From Trichobilharzia regenti (Eukaryota; Platyhelminthes; Trematoda; Strigeidida; Schistosomatidae), in the NCBI GenBank assembly GCA_944472135.2, contig OX235262.1, positions 63,157,887-63,221,886 on the forward strand: 64,000 bases of DNA, in the 5' to 3' direction. The position numbers and the translations under genes were made by a program. The notes beneath the pieces are model-generated. The model searched no databases. It was not told the DNA's origin and saw nothing but the letters and a program-made list of their open reading frames with translations. Below are positions 33,733-47,500 of this stretch, piece after piece. How positions within the stretch are numbered: the first letter of the stretch is position 1; every line of letters begins with the position of its first letter.

Positions 33733-34600
33733 GTGTGTTTGTGCCTGGTTGTGTGTGTCTGTGTCTATGTGAAGTGCTTGCTGTCTTGTGTTGGGAATGT
33801 GTTGTTTGTGTTTGACACAGACTCGACTCCGGTGTGAGTGGTTGTCGTGAGAATTCGTGGTTGAGTAATTCAGTGTTGAATGATTGTTAGTTGTTCGTTT
33901 GTGTTTGTGTTTGTGTTTGTGTTTTCGTGTTATGCGAGTGTGTGATGGTGAATGCTTGAGGAGGTGTAATAGTCGGGGGTATATCTCAGTGGTGGAGCAT
34001 TCGACTGCAGATCGAGAGGTCCCGGTTCAAACCCGGGTGCCCCTTCACTTTTCAACTCACACAAACAAACACACCTCACTAATTACACACAGACAAACTC
34101 AGTCACTCACCACATAGTCGATACGAGATCACTCACAAAATTTAGTGATAAATGAACACACGCGAACACAATACATTACAAGACAAGACAAGACAAGACA
34201 AGACAACACAGTCCAATCCACTATCAATTCAACATGCACGTGTCTCCACCTCGAACTCTTCACGAACAAGTAATGCCTCAACTCGAATCATCGGTAAAAC
34301 AGTGTCCAAGGGAAATTACACGCGCATACAGACGAACACAGGCACGCTGTGCTTCACTCGGTAAGTCGGTCGGTGGGTCGGCCGGACGATCGTTCGATCT
34401 GTCGTTCATCGACCGGACAGCAGCGTATTGTGTATTGTCATTGTATGTGAGTGTGGAATGATGCTTTGGCGGTGTGCTTTGCGTATGTTGTCTGACGTCA
34501 GGATTGAGTGTGGTGTGTGTTTGATGAAAAGCGCTCCCGCGCCGGGAGTCGAACCCGGGCCGCCTGGGTGAGAGCCAGGAATCCTAACCGCTAGACCACG
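33733..34600. repeat. tRNA array, last unit (unit 8, right part)
   Basis: Resumes in the GT tract with the unit 5-like gcctgg interruption and continues through a damaged tRNA-Cys, the CAAGA tract and the between-tRNA segment to tRNA-Glu. Array similarity ends at ccacg (34,600). Subtype bases are mixed, with a private cag insertion near 34,420. Confidence 0.92.
33975..34044 (+). pseudogene. Decayed tRNA-Cys
   Basis: Compared with the intact copies it has a G to T change in the D-stem (atatctc), A to G beside the D-loop, loss of one C before the T-stem, and loss of one C in the 3' acceptor strand. Anticodon GCA is kept. The homopolymer losses could also be sequencing error. Confidence 0.8.
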
Positions 34601-34605
34601 AGGAA
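34534..34605 (-). tRNA. tRNA-Glu (CTC) at the array edge, altered acceptor
   Basis: Everything from the discriminator to the D-arm equals the other copies. The array ends at 34,600, so the 5' acceptor strand reads TTCCTCG instead of TCCCGCG, giving one G-U pair and one T-C mismatch with the 3' strand. Function is uncertain. Confidence 0.6.
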
Positions 34606-35393
34606 CAATTTGTTTTTGTCTTTGTCGCAGGCACAGAATGTCTGCATTCAGTGGCAACCTCATATGCGGCACCATTGATATATATGTTGAATCACATCTT
34701 TTTCTAATCCACTACCGCGATTTTATTGAGCTGGTGTATTGGTTTCCCTCGTTTTTTTTGTTCGTTGCTGCCTTACAAAATTTTGGCATTTACTGCAAAG
34801 TTTACATTCGCCCTTTCCCCTCTATACACACACACACATGTAAACCTGAACTTATGCTATGCTGCTGACGAGGGAATTCATTCTGATTTGCTGCGTGATG
34901 TGAAACTTTCTTCAATAAATTAATCCCGTCCACAGAACAACAGAAATCTGATGACTTAACAATTTGATTTCAGTTTTAGCTGCTGCTATCTATCAAAATG
35001 ATTTGTGTTTTAATGGAAATAAAATGATTAAGTGTTTTGGACTCGCTCATACTTCGAATAAGCTTGAGTTCGCCCATGCCTGTGATCCCATTTAAGTAGG
35101 ATTTTTAAGTCTGATTATTAATTATTCTTAAGTTTGACATACACTATACAAGATGTATAATCATTACATACCGAGGACTGGATGATTTGTAATTAAATGT
35201 AGGAAGCAACCAGTTAAAAATATCACATAACTTTAAGTTCCATTTTTATAATCCATTCTTATTGATTCTATCACAGGCATAAAAGACATAAAATGTAAGA
35301 TTGATTTCAGTAGTACGTTGTTTAAATTAACGAACTCTTCAATATTTCATAGGGATTAATAATGATTAATTTGAAATTCTCCCAAAAATATAA
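34606..35393. other. AT-rich stretch, no gene seen
   Basis: Spacer between the end of the tRNA array and the 3' end of the DGAT2-like gene. It has short open frames only and a small (CA)n at about 34,825. Nothing recognisable. Confidence 0.6.
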
Positions 35394-35399
35394 TTTATT
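35394..35399 (-). promoter_or_regulatory. Candidate polyadenylation signal of DGAT2-like gene
   Basis: AATAAA on the - strand, 3 bases after the stop codon at 35,403. It is close for a 3' UTR, so the true signal may lie further downstream. Confidence 0.35.
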
Positions 35400-35402
35400 A
35401 TT

Positions 35403-35554
35403 TTATATAAATTGAATATCTTCGGCTTGTGGATCATAAATTCTCTTGTATTCTTCAAACAAGGATTGTAGTTTCTTTTTATAGATGTCTTTAATGTGAA
35501 CAACTTGTTCATCTGTTGGTTCTTTTATTTGTTCACAGTAAATTGGTGCACCGA
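35403..35554 (-). CDS. DGAT2: DGAT2-like coding exon 4
   Basis: Acceptor ACATATAG|TCGG; 152 bases including the stop. Starts VGAPIYCEQIKEPTDEQ and ends in LFEEYKRIYDP..., matching the family C-terminus. Confidence 0.85.
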
Positions 35555-38500
35555 CTATATGTAGAGGGGGAAATGTAGAGAAAATAAATGGAAAAGAGTG
35601 AAGTAGCACTATATTAGCAAATGAACTCTTTAAATTTAGTGAACTTCTGAAATGGATTTCGCTGTAGTTAGACATTGGTTAAAAAACCCCACTAGAAACC
35701 AAGAAGCATTAGCTAGCTGCTTTATCATATTTTGGAACATATTAGTAGTGAGTGAAGAACTCACCCGAAAATGAATCGCATCTTTCTCCAGTAACGTAAC
35801 AATTTTTTGTATACTTTGCTAGAAAGTAACCATAAATTGTCAGAAAGGTCTGTTTAGACTGGATTTTGTGTTTTCTAGAGGTCATAGGCAAAGCTTGTCT
35901 GCAAAGTTATAGAAAATCGTGCATATTCCAAAGGTCCAACATATGTGACTCAGAGTCAAAATCTGAACATTTACCTCCACAAAGCTGTCTAGGTCGTTAA
36001 TGAACTAGATGGTGTTCATAAATCAGTCATTTAACGATAGCCGATGAAGTTATATGGTCCCAAATAATACTGATTTTGGGTAGTTTGCAGTGCATCAGCG
36101 CTAGACGATGTACAAGATATTCTGAAACAATTTGTCACGCTTATTGAGAGTGTCATGCCGTTTGTTTTGGTGGGCATATTGCATGACTGATTGACTAACT
36201 TCACTTAATAGGTAGGAACAGATAGCTACAGAGTAATTTTTAGTAGACCACTTTATTAGACTTAATCGATTGTTTAAAATTGTTATATACATATCTTTAA
36301 CTGGCTGTTTTAGTTTCATTCTGATATTGTCAGTTCGGTATCGGTTATAATGAAACTAACATTCTGCAATCAGTATACCCTTGGGTTCCCAGTAGAAAAC
36401 AGAACTTCAGAAGCAAATATCCATTTTGTCCTGTTCTATGCAGTCCTATTTAGCTGGATTTAAGACTGCCCATAGTCTCTCAGCTCCTCCTCCCACCATA
36501 TCCTTTATGTTATCCTCCGACTCATACTTAACTCATCGGTTCCCATCCGACTTCCACTCAAGCGATGGCCTCGTACGCGATGTCACCAGACAGTCTCCTC
36601 ACAATGTGTCCAATCCATCTCCATTTTCTCCGGAATATTTGTTGGACAAGAGATTCCTGGTTGGTCTGTTCCCAGAGTTTCCTGTTTATAATTCTCTCTG
36701 ACCTGCCATTAGATCTTCAGTATGTAGCCAGAGGAGTCAGATGTTGTTAAGGGCCTGCAGCCAGCTGTTGGGAATGCTTTTCGTGGCACAGTGCAAGTTT
36801 CTGACCCATGTTGAAGAACCGACTTAACATTGGTGCTGGATCTTGCTGAACTCCATCATTGAAGCAGCCACAATAATTCTATGAGCTTGACGAAACGGCC
36901 ATTTAAAAAATCAGGTGATGTTTAGCTACCTTTAGGAGTGATTAACTTACCAGGTAATGAAAAATGAATGTCTGAAGAAGTTTTTATTTCTTTAATTTTT
37001 TTTTTTATTTCTGATTACAGCTTGATTCCACACTGTATTTTTGGTACAAGTATGGAATTTTCAGCATGGATATCGGTAGCCCAAATTTTGCAGGCCGACC
37101 ATAGATATCAGGTGTGCGCCGGTGTGGGCTCGAACCCCGGACAATGTGCATGGTCGGCGAGAGTCCTAACCACTGTGCCACCGACGCACAGTCTAAAGAA
37201 GACGACAAACAAGATTTTTGGTCTTCGAGTTTTTAGATGGATAAAATTGATAACAAAAAAGTTTTACTTGACCTTTCATCCAATGTGTTCTGAATGTTGA
37301 ACAGTACACCAGAAGTAGAATCATTTACGTGATAACTTAGAGAGAAAATTAAGATGACCATTTGAGATACAAAAAAATCTCCCACGTGAAAAAAATTTTA
37401 AAAAAATTCACAATAAAATGAAGATAGCATTGTTTATAGCTCTCAAATCGAAAGGGCACACATACTGAAATAAGACTGTGAGTATTGGTGGGATAAATTA
37501 ATTAGTAACTTACCTAGAGTATATATTGGTCTACGATAAGGGAATGGACCATGAGCATAGAATATAGGTACAGCAAATCCAAAAATTGACGTAAATTTAT
37601 CCTGTAACCATCGCAACCATGATCCTTGGTCATTAGCAACTTGTTTATACAAACTTTGTTCACCGAATGATATACACGGTACCAAATATGCCCTTTGACG
37701 AAAATAACAGGTCTTTTTAGAATAGCTTCAGGTGAATTAATTAATAATAATATTAAGACGAAATGCGTTTTCTTACAATTTCATAAGCTGAAAACCAGTT
37801 GGTGGTTTAACATACTTCTCCAAAATAAACTGAATTCTCTTCTTGGTGGGCGGCGTCACCTAACGACTGAAATGTGGCCTGAAAGTTATCTTAAGTCATC
37901 GTAAATAGTTTTACCCAAGGGTTGTTGCGTGAGGAAAAATTAAGGTGCACAGTTGTTCAGCGCAGACTATGCTGTATGAAGAACTGTACGGAACTATAGG
38001 TATTAGGCAATAATTTTCAGGAGAGTGTTGAGTAAGCCACGCCAAGTGACGTCAGTAATTATTGTCTAATAAAAACTCACTATACACTTCAAAACTTTCA
38101 ATTTTTCTCGACCAGTTTGAAAGTCATCTCACTGCTTAGCAAACAGGAAGCTCTAATTTCTGCACGATTTCCTTTCAAGGCTATAAAGTATTAAATTCTA
38201 AGAGTTAATACTAATAGTAATAATAACAATAATAATGACTCCTATGCATGAACAGTGGACAAACACCTTTCAGCAGCATATTCGATTTGTTTATAATAGT
38301 TGAGACAATAGATAATGATTCTGCATTTAGCTAAGAGAACCTTAAGTGTCATTGATTTGAGAAGTCTCATTTCTTCCATAATATACCTATGTAGTCATCG
38401 AATTTCTTCAGCTAGAATAAGTCATGTGATTACAATGACTCGTTGACTTCTAATTTATATAGCTAATATTTAAATTTACGTATAACATTTAATCTATAGG

Positions 38501-41500
38501 CTTTCCAAAGTCAGCAGTTTAAGTGCGTGTGACTTTGAGAAACAATCTTCCAATAAGATATTTCGCGTTCATGCTTCTGTATACACCTATCAAGTAGTAG
38601 ACTATTCTATCTCCGACTATAAGGATGACAGAAAACTTGAAAAACCTATTTAGTTTCTTCACTTTCAGGGAATTTCCGCTGAGTTGTCAGTAACTTAAAA
38701 AGGTAGTGAAGTTTAAGGGAGAGTGAAGAACTGTGGGGAACAAATTTTTTTAGTTAAGTCATTTCCTATAGCCATATAACCGTACTTTCGGCAATCACAA
38801 GCAAATTACAAGCTTTTGTTCAAAAATGAACAATAAGTTGTTATGGCGTCACTAGTAATCTGAAGTGTCTAAAAATTTACACGCTGTTGTGAAGCCAATT
38901 ATATTGGTCGTATAAACACCCTCTTTTGAAGCACTACTCCTCATAGTTCCCACGGGAAAATTGTTCGATATCTAAGGATCTTATCGATTCCAATAGTAAA
39001 ACTCCACTAGGTTCGTCCTTATTGGTCAAAATAAACAGGTCCAAAGGAATATGAATTAGAAAATTCCACATGGTAGGGGCATTACAGATATCTGTGTTCG
39101 GAAGATACGTATATCTTGACCTTTTGTCTAATCCTTTCTCATAGTTAATGAATCATCATTATCTCCGTTATGTTTCTTAATTCCTTCACGTTTCTACACT
39201 TGTCAAATGACAGTTAAATTCCGAACTTAATATTCGGCAACTATTCATAATTTATTCACTTATATATGTTCCTTCATTGTTTAAACTGTCAGATTACTCC
39301 TTTTGTATCTTAAATCAACCTCTAGTTTCTCTTGTCCAATAATGTGTTAGTGATGCAGATTTCGATTATCATTCAGTATCAGACTTCCATTATATCTGTG
39401 GCAACTAGACTAAACAGCTTTGTTAGACAGCTTCGTAAAAAAGAAACTTTTTTTTACTGAATACAGACAAAATATCTAACTTCATTTTATAAAAACAAAT
39501 ATGTAAGCTTTTAAGGAGGTAATCCCCATGAATAATACCTTTGATGAACATTTTCCTTTAGCTTGGGACCACAGGTTATGCATTTTCATCAGAACCAGAG
39601 AAAATTGGCTTGCTAAAAAACCATAAATTAGCAATCAACTTTTATTTAATTAGAAGGTTTTCAAGGGTCAGAAAGATTTCAAAATAGGTTTTCTCCCTAA
39701 AATGAAACACTTGTTCATTACCAAGTTTTCAATAGCTGGGCAGTAAAGACAACTTCGATTTCACTAAAAAAATCTGTTAAAATATAAAGGAAGTCTTAGG
39801 TACCCTCCACTTTTATCTTATCACAAGAGATAGAATACTTAATCAGCAAATTCTGAAGTTTACTCATTACATCACTCAACACATATGTACTCTTCATCTA
39901 CTACTGTGATGAGTTTAATAATACAGTTTTTAAGTGTGTAAAAGATGTAATTAGATAACATTTCAATATGTTATAAATGATAAGTTAAATCCCAAGTATA
40001 TTTTTAAAATTTCTATCACAAATAAAACATTTTTTTGCTCCAGTTTTCCTTGGCAGTTTCTCAGACTTAAAACTTTCCTGCAATTTAATGTCCTACTTTT
40101 TAATTAAAAGTAGCTTGTGAATTTCATTAGTTCATTTCATCATTTAGTCTTAAAACTACTGTAGTACTTACCCAGTTTGTAAGGCTAACTTAAAAAATCC
40201 AAAACGTTGATTTATGTGAATCACATATTTCCCAGGTCTTGCATCTAAGGCTTCAGCAGCACCTCCAAGAACAACGACAACAAAATTTCCCGTTTGATTA
40301 CAATTACTTTTGTTCAGTACATTTAACAATCCAGTTTTATCGGCAGAAATTATTCCTGGAATGCAGTCGTAGTTCAACAAAAACTTAAATAAAAGCAACT
40401 TTATTATTTTTAGTTACACAGCAAAAACATTAACATGTAGTAAAAAAACAGTTAAAAAGTACCTTCTAATACATTTCGTAACAATAAAGTGGCTTGAAAA
40501 ATGCTTACCTCTGTTCGTAAAGAATTCCATAACTCAAGAGGACTATGGAGTATCAACAATTTCTTTCCCAGACATGTAACACAAAGTAAGATTGTACATT
40601 TGACAGATTATTAATTCCATTTCGAATCCGTCCCATGTTACTTTTTCATATTAGTCTTTATACTACTTATCACTAGTAAGTAACATGAGTTATTATTTTG
40701 TTACTCCATAACCATAATTATATGATATTGAAGTTTACCTCACCGACTGTGTTGATATTCTATTTGACATATAGCACCTGTCTTCTTATAGTTAAACAAT
40801 ATATGCTCTCTATGTCTCATTTGTATACCCGTCTCTGCTGAATACTGTTTATTCAGTTTCCCTTATTTGTTGTCTGGTATTCGCGCACGTGGATAGCCCA
40901 GGACACTGACTTTGCAGTTTTTCTTGTTGTTGCAAAGTGACTGTGCATTTGGTAACATTCAGCTACAGATACCTCACGATTTCAGATTTGTACATTATAT
41001 TTTATTATTTTATGTAATATATAGTACTTTGGACAAATCCTATGTTTGGGATTTTAAGCGTAATTCATACGTGTGGTTCAATTTATCAATTGAAATTATC
41101 GCCCCAGATTTCTTAGAAACAGTTCACACCGACATACTTAAGTATTTTAGCGCGATATCATTTAACGCAGCATAGAATGACAGTCAAACCTCTACCTTAA
41201 TTCCATCAACTTTGAGAAGGCCTTCAACAGCGTTAAATGCGAGGTAATTCCGAAACTATTTCAACACTATGGTGTTCAGTGCCCTGAATCTTTATCAAGG
41301 TTATTCATCAGTTAAGTAACAGCAGTATGTGTCAGGTGGTCCACTACGGAAAAATCACTGAAGACTGTGAAGTGAACACAGGACTAAGAGAAGGCTGCCT
41401 ATTATCACAATGATATTCCTAATTGTGGTGGACTGGATTGTGAAGAAGACTGTCAGTGAGGAGTGAGAGGACAGGAATATGTTTGACCGAAAAGAGGACT

Positions 41501-44500
41501 CTAGAAGATCTGGATTTAGCAAATGATCTAAGTTTAATGTCATACAAACTCGAAGGCTTGCAGTCAAAAACCAACAAACTGGGAGAAGTGGTAGTCAACG
41601 AAGACAGGACTTCAAGTGAACATATAGAAGAGGGAGGTGATGAAAATAAATAACCAACAACAACAATAACCAGCGCTAATCAATATCGACAGAATAAGTT
41701 TGGTGGAGGTCACTTCCTTCACTTGTCTAGTGAATATCGTTTCACATACAGGAGGAGAGAAGGGATAAGGATATCAAAACCAGCAGCAGTCGGAAAGGCA
41801 AGACAGACCTTCACTGCTTTGAAATCAGTTTGGGAATCTTCTGCACTTGACATAAACGACAAAATCCCTATTTTGCAACACCGATGGGAAGTCAGTCAGT
41901 TTCTTTACATGGGTCAGAAAATTGCCCTGCGCATTACGAAAATTATTCCCAACAACCTGCTGCAGAGCCGAATCAACAGCTGACATCCCTGGATACATAC
42001 TGAAGATATAATGGCTGGTCAGGGAAAATTATAGACAGGAATCTCTGGGAACAAAGCAGTCAAGAATCCCTTGCTCAACAAATATTCCGGAGAAAATGGA
42101 GATGGATACACTCTGAAGAGATTGTATGTTGACATCGTGCGCTAGGCAATAGCCTGAGGGGAATCAGAATTGGAACCGACGAGCTGAGTCTGAGTCCGAG
42201 TGTCCCATGGAGGATATGGTGTGAGGAGGAGCTGACAGACTATGGGCAGTCGTGGAGCCAGCTATATTATATATATATGATCTCTAATTTACTAACCACT
42301 CCTTAACCCGAAAAAAGAGGTAACTTCGGGTGCGCAGCTAACAGCACCAATCTGTAAAGGCTATCTAACACCAATTTTAGTCTGATTAATCAGCAGAACC
42401 ATTAGTGAACAAATATGGAATTCTTTAGAAAGCATCAGTAAAGACTTCTGAACTAATAATTAATACTTTCTTAATTAAGCAGCTATTCTCAATGTTTTAT
42501 CAACTAGTAAGTGTGGTAAAAATTCACATTACATTTTCATTTTACGAAAGAAGAAATCTGAAAGGTTGACGTAAATTATTTAATCATTTAACTGATTCAA
42601 TTAATTCATCATGTTTTCAATACCTAGTTATTTACGAGAAATGACGCACATAACTCGTGTAAATGACTCGTCTGAGTCAGCTAACTTCACAAAATAAAAC
42701 AATTAAAACATTTTTTCAGAAAAATAAATGGTAATGCCATTTCGTTTAGACAGAATAATAGTTGATTTAGTATCCTGAAAGAAATCTAAAGAGTGGTAGA
42801 GTGATTTCTTAGAATTTTACTAGAATTGACTAGTTAACGATGAGTTTTTAACATGCATACTTAAAGCAACCAGGCTTCGCATTAGCATTTTTTCTCCCCA
42901 AGTCTCACTTTCGTTTGTAGAGTTGTTGACTTCAGTAGATGTTCAACAGAAAGACAGTCTTTAACTACTTACAAGAGTCAATGACTTTTTCCATCAGAAA
43001 TTAAAGCACTTCCTTACAAGTTATATGTATATACAGTCTTGCAGTTGTACTGCCTACCTTGATACCATTTACAGGGTTACACAAGTGAAATGTAGTGATT
43101 TCTTCTAGAATTTTTGGTTTCCAAAGGAAATCATGGTGAAATCTAATCTCAAATTGTGTTATTTGAAAATCTTTCTTTGTATCAACATCTTGGCAAAGTA
43201 GTTGGTCAGTATTCCACTAGTGTGATTACGATTCGGCCTTCAGAACCGAACCAGTCTGCATACACTGATGATGAGGTCGGTGGCAAATATTCTCTTACTG
43301 TGAATAGTGTAACTTAATTGTCTGGATGATAAATAAATTCATTCAGCTAGCTCTGACGCTTTTGACTGAACACCTTGTACTAGGCTGTATTCAGTGCAGT
43401 GAGAATCCCTTCAACTATGTCCTAGCCTCACGCCTAACCTCCCCTCTTTGTCGGGATTTTAACAGGTTAAAGGAGGCAAAGATGTGCTCCAAATGGAACT
43501 CGAAGCTCGAACTACGTGCATGGTCGGTCCTAGGAATTACTGACTTACAAAAAGAGACTAATTAGACACTTTAATAATAATTATTATTATTGTTAATAAA
43601 ACTTATCATGGTAGGCAATAAATTTAATTGGTAGAAATGACTAACTTTGCATTGTTTTCACTCAAACTAAGTAGAATTGCCTCAATGATAATAGAACGGT
43701 CTTCAGGGAGGAGAGATAAACAAGTCTAGAAAATGGGTTATTAAAGCAAATTTTCGAAAATATTCACTACTGCTCAATGAGATTATAACTTGTATACAAT
43801 TGGTGGATGGTGGCTAGCAGTGGAATCCAGGATGCGCATTTCGTCCTATTTGGACTCGTCAGCCGGATGTTCCTGCATTTCTCAGTGAGTGATGACATTC
43901 CCACCGAAGCTCGAACCCGGTGCCCATAGTTTCAAACGCCAAAGCGTTATCCACTAGACCACTTGGGCCACGAGAGCCACCTCTTGTGCAACGGGTCTTA
44001 TTAATTATTGAATTGAATTTTTGATTTTCCCGTCGATTGTTTGGACCGAAGTGCTCGGTCTCAGGTTGACATGTCGGCTTCTTGTGCAGATGCTTCGACG
44101 ATGTCTGGGCATTTAATTAGTATACAATTGGTGGATGGTGGCTAGCAGTGGAATCCAGGATGCGCATTTCGTCCTATTTGGGACTCGTCAGCCGGATGTA
44201 CCTGCATTTCTCAGTGAGTGATGACGTTCAGTGACACAGATGAATAAAACCTCCGCTACTGCTACAAATCACCAGAAAGGAAATATTACTTGAAGACGTG
44301 TGATAAGCCGAAGGCTCGCCATTAATTGGTGAGGTCTCTAACTACTGAAATGAAACATGTAAGCAAGCATAACTCACTGGAATGATATCTGTGAATTAAT
44401 CGAATATAATACATTAAAACTCTATGTGATATGTGTAAGAATGGATCTCAGCAGTTTCATTGAATTCATTGTAAAAGTAGGATGTGGTCACTGAGGCAAT

Positions 44501-47500
44501 ATTTCCACACTAAGCATGTTTTTCTGATATAACATTCAGTGATGCCGTATTATCTGCTGCATGATATTTCAAACTCAGTTTTTTCCTCACTACCTCATCA
44601 ATATATGACTATGAGGTAGGAAAAATGTAGATAAATTATTTTATTCAATTGTAGATTTTCCCGTCTACTGATTGGACAGAAGTGTTCGTTCTCAGGTTGA
44701 CATGTTTGCTTCTTGTGAAGATGCTTCGACGATGTCTGGCCATGTAATTAGAAGTTAATTAACTTCATACAAGCACATCCAGATGACGAGTCCCAAAAAG
44801 GACGATATGCGCGTACTGGATCCCACTGTTAGTCACCATTCACCAATTAACTTATAATGTAGATAAATGTTTACAATAACTCATAAGATTACTTTTCTTT
44901 GGTGCTTGTATTCATACAATGATTTTATAATTGGTGAAGTTAAAGTGAGTGGAATTAAAGCGACCACTACAACGTTCATAGGACTTAGCATACTTTAAAG
45001 GGAAACTCATATTGACCGAAGAGCCAATTGTCTAAAAAACTGTTTGAAGTCGGTATCTAATATGTCTAATTTTACAAAGTAGTCACATAGTACTTCAAGA
45101 GAATTCTAATCGTAAATATACTTCATAGAACTGTACCTGGTAAGACGCTTTCATTCCAATGAACCAATACACTAAAACTTTCTTCTAATTCATAAAAATG
45201 TGAATTTCTGTCAGTGCAAGTTAACTGGTGTATTTCGATGTCATTCATTTTCCTTTAATTTCTCGCTAATTTTACTTCACGCAAATATCGGGCATCTCTT
45301 TGAATGGATGCGTGTCGTTCATCGTGACTTCCCTTAGTTCATGATGGCCAGTAGTGGAACTGTCTTGTTTCGGACATATCAGTTGAATGCGTCTGAATCC
45401 TAGCGCATTAACTTCTCAAATCTACCTTTCTAAACTGCACAAGGTTATTTACTATACAAACCATCTTCTGTTTACTGGGTGAATTTATCAAATACAAATC
45501 GATTAAAAAAATATGAATTAATTTGAAGTTGTTTTTAATTCTTCTGATATGAAAACAGAACTTTGATCACAGAATGTTTTCGTATTGTGAATTTCATCTT
45601 TGATCCCTAGAGTGACTTTAATTATCCAAGCAAACTCTACACAATGTTTTTATGCATTTTTATAAATCCTGTTAAAATCTTTTAAAACAGATTTTATTCC
45701 CTTTAGTTCACCAAACTTCAAGGAAGTACACTGAGTGTTTAACATTCCATAATGAAATAATTTTATTTGATTAAATACACATACTGATAAAGTACTTTTT
45801 TTAATTCATGGCGTTTTGAGCACAATCTATCGCTCATAATCATACCAAGGTAAGGTGAGGATAAAAGCAGTCGTAGTGTGTTCTCGCCGTGCAATAGATA
45901 TTTTAGTTGTATAAAAAATCGACAAAACTTCTTTAAAGCAACCTTATGTAACATCTGAAATATTCATAGCAATCCTTTAAACAAGTAATACACGATCATA
46001 TAAGTCTATGAAAAACACCAACTGTATGAAGAAATTCAAATTGTTATTAATTGCTTCTGCTCCTTCCTATTGAGGAGGCGGAAACATAAGGTAGTTAAGT
46101 CTGTCCCCTACCCCCCGTTTCTTATACTGTCACTCGTTTTAGATATGTTTTATCGATTTCTCTACAAAGCTGAAATATCTATTGCACCATTCGCTGTGCT
46201 CTGCGCGAAAGCACATTAGGATTGTTATTATCCTCACCTGTCTTGATGTTATTATGAGCAATAAATTGTGCTCAAAAGGTCATCAGTTAATAACTCTGTA
46301 TTACTGTGTGGTCTTATGAAATAAGTTTTATTCTATAGTTGAATTATATTCCACCACGGTGCAAAAATTCTATTCTTATACCAGTTTGGCGAATTGTTTT
46401 ATTCCCTTTTTCCAGTCCTCTTGATTTGTGACTTTTCTTCTAACACACACCAACTGATTTTTGATTGCACACTAGTCAGTAACTAGTGTAATGTGTCTAG
46501 TCCTATCTTCGGTGCAGACTGAATTCTATCAGTCAAGCTTGCAATGTGGCCACCATTCTAGGTGACTAACAGCTATCACAGTGCACTGAGAATTGTTGGT
46601 ATTAGATGTCCCTTTGAGGTTGCAGATACACCTTGCTGATGAGTGCCAACTAGCACGAAACCTGGGTCCAAGGCTTCCTGCCGATTACCTCCAACCATCT
46701 AAATTTATCTCCGATTTACGAAGAATTTGTAAAGGAGTAAAAATGCTTGCAATTAGTAGCTAAAGATTATTTAGATTATGCAAATGTATGGAATGTTTAG
46801 TGTTCAGAAGTATACACAATAGCAGTAATACGTCCATTCCTCCTAAAGTATTTGTTTCGGAAATAGATTCACAGTAAACATTTACTCATTTTATTATTTT
46901 GTTTTAATCATCTAGGAGAAATGAGCAACTCTAATTTAATTCTCAACTCTAAAATTTTGTTCATTCAACAATTTGCTTTATTTTTCAAACAAGGTGTTTT
47001 AAACATGCTTTGTCTGAATGGGTTGCTTATCAGCATTCACTGAACCTAGTGAAATACAACTAGCAACTATAGAGTTTCTCCACCATCTCCCCCGAACACC
47101 ACCTATCAAACTACATTTGTAGTTTCGATAATCAAGATGTTTGAATCTGTTTTAAGAGTGGTACTAATTAGGAAAGTATGAACGATTACAGCTTGAAACC
47201 ACACAGTATTTCCGGTACAAGTATGGAATTTTCAGCATGTGATATCGGTAGCCCAAATTTTGCAGTATGATAGCAGTATGCGCCGGCAGGGGGATCGAAC
47301 CCCGGACCATGGGCATGATAGGAGAGAGTTCCAACCGCTGTGCCACCGACGCACTACCAATTACTACCAATTCATGAAGTCAGTATTATGAAAAGGGTCT
47401 GGTAAGAGAACAGTTACCCCCCGTGATACTGGCTGGTGGTTGCGCTAAATGTATATCACTAATTGACAGAAGCTGGAATTCTTGAACCTTTGGATCAAGT

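Noticed and set aside
33975..34044. Functional tRNA-Cys in the last unit
   Set aside because: D-stem and acceptor changes plus two deleted bases break the fold; kept as a pseudogene.
1..34600. CRISPR-like array because of regular repeats
   Set aside because: Repeat units are 1.5 kb and 5.9 kb with tRNAs or retroelements, in a eukaryotic genome; there are no short repeats with unique spacers.
37110..37190. Possible tRNA gene on the - strand
   Set aside because: B box and A-like box are present, but no acceptor stem forms and the sequence continues into a shared repeat body, as in a SINE.
43900..43975. Possible tRNA gene on the - strand
   Set aside because: It is the head of a Sm-alpha-type SINE; the arms do not pair as a tRNA and the hammerhead follows.
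45350..45415. Hammerhead-like string on the - strand (CTGATATGTCCGAAAC)
   Set aside because: Stem II is missing and the core is incomplete; perhaps a decayed relative, not enough to call.
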